This document shows, one piece after another, positions 63,357-64,000 of a DNA stretch of 64,000 bases. The DNA is taken from contig NZ_CP014167.1 in the NCBI RefSeq assembly GCF_001685395.1, positions 4,658,001 through 4,722,000 of the forward strand. Reading direction: 5' to 3'. This DNA comes from Paenibacillus yonginensis. GTDB lineage: Bacteria; Bacillota; Bacilli; Paenibacillales; Paenibacillaceae. Position 1 is the stretch's first letter, and each line of letters starts with the position of its first letter. The notes below the pieces were generated by a model. That model saw only the letters and a program-made list of their open reading frames with translations. It was not told where the DNA came from and searched no databases. A program made the position numbers and the translations under genes.

Positions 63357-64000
63357 CTATAACAACGATTTAAAAAAGGCCTCCCACTCTCTCTTGCAGA
63401 CATCCCAAGACCACTGATGAACAACCGTGTTTCTCACATTCCGCCCCAGCTTCTCGCATTCGCTAGGATAGCTCATTAATTTCATGACCTCTTTCCTGAT
63501 CGCATTTGCCGTCCGGGGGATGATGATTCCGTTCACTTTGTTGCGGATCAGCTCGGGCACAATTCCGACTTGGGTCGAAATAATAGGCACTCCGCAGGAG
63601 GCAGCCTCCAATACGGGAAAGGGAATGCTTTCCGTCCGGCTGGAACAAATCAGGCAGTCGAGCCGTTGGTAATATCCGATCATTTGTTCACGCGGAACAT
63701 ATTGTTCCTTATAGGTTCGGATATCAAGTTCGACCTTCAAGCCTTGTAATGCGGACCGAACCAGATCATATCCCTTCAACTCGCGGCGGGAAGGGAGATC
63801 AATTCTTCCTACCCAGCCTACTCTAAAAGAGTTGTTCTTCCTGCTGGCGGCCGGTTTGAAAAGAGCTGTATCAATGCCTACCCTTGTCCTGCGAACAGGC
63901 AGGTAGGGCTTGAACAAACGGATGATTTCTTCTGAATAAGTGTTCACACCACGCATGCTGCGGATAAAACGCAAAAGCTCCCCCGGGAATCTGCCGCTGG
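63357..64000 (-). CDS. Family 1 glycosyltransferase (GT4-like), 5' end outside window
   Basis: Only the C-terminal ~214 residues are in the window; the frame is open through base 64000 (GRFPGELL before RFIRSMRGV). The GT-B C-domain shows FRVGWVGRID and the donor-binding ESIPFPVLEAASCGVPIIST with conserved Glu. It transfers a sugar in the surface-polymer cluster. Confidence 0.88.
   Translation of the reverse strand, partial: SGRFPGELLRFIRSMRGVNTYSEEIIRLFKPYLPVRRTRVGIDTALFKPAASRKNNSFRVGWVGRIDLPSRRELKGYDLVRSALQGLKVELDIRTYKEQYVPREQMIGYYQRLDCLICSSRTESIPFPVLEAASCGVPIISTQVGIVPELIRNKVNGIIIPRTANAIRKEVMKLMSYPSECEKLGRNVRNTVVHQWSWDVCKREWEAFFKSLL

Overview
The window looks like the chromosome of a spore-forming, moderately GC-rich Firmicute, most probably Paenibacillus or a close relative. 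Pointers are a YesN-type AraC response regulator, a T-box leader before proS, a Fur box, LexA/DinR-type SOS boxes, an LPXTG adhesin beside a sortase, CgeB-like and other surface-sugar genes, and strong AGGAGG ribosome sites throughout.

Layout. 1-13.3 kb is housekeeping and metabolism: a partial response regulator, a membrane protein, a YetF/DUF421 protein, a TauE/SafE exporter with DUF1634 partner, an NmrA-like reductase, the NAD(P)HX repair enzyme Nnr, T-box plus proS, an SDR, an S9 peptidase and a decayed AIM24 gene. 13.3-29 kb holds a TetR regulator with its operator, the anaerobic ribonucleotide reductase pair nrdD-nrdG, a thiamine-binding protein, tRNA-Thr(CGU), a manganese catalase, a MocR regulator, a Fur-controlled iron-siderophore uptake operon without its own ATPase, a TrmB regulator/MFS pair whose transporter seems to start at ATA, a YdhK lipoprotein behind a CsoR-like operator, and a small LexA-like helix-turn-helix gene behind two SOS boxes. 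29-42.5 kb has a sugar ABC transporter, a 1182-aa LPXTG adhesin, a sortase, a response regulator and a giant hybrid kinase carrying two kinase modules, then a methyltransferase.

43.4-52.5 kb is the striking part: eight AT-rich units in a row, all facing +, each followed by a ~140-190 bp structured element built like an integron attC site (YYYAAC ... GTTRRRY ends, inner inverted boxes). The sequence at the start of each unit is complementary to the end of the same unit, not to the end of the neighbouring element, in seven of eight units. That is what circularising cassettes recombining at G^TT would leave. Cargo: an APH-like kinase, a HIT protein, a noncoding 40-bp repeat tract, a DUF1643 protein, a DUF5677-like protein, two near-identical type I holin-like toxin/antisense modules, and a defence-type reverse transcriptase, the last with an insertion sequence beside it. 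No integrase is in the window, so this is an integron-like cassette array lacking a recombinase (CALIN-like) in a Gram-positive, with an element fold of three covarying hairpin arms that departs from the usual single attC hairpin.

52.5-55 kb contains decayed genes, small membrane proteins, a GNAT acetyltransferase and a lipoprotein. 55.3-64 kb is a surface-polysaccharide/spore-coat type cluster (small surface protein, CgeB-like glycosyltransferase, nucleotide-sugar dehydratase and dehydrogenase, GT-D, GT2-TPR and a partial GT1), interrupted by a group II intron sitting directly behind a terminator hairpin.
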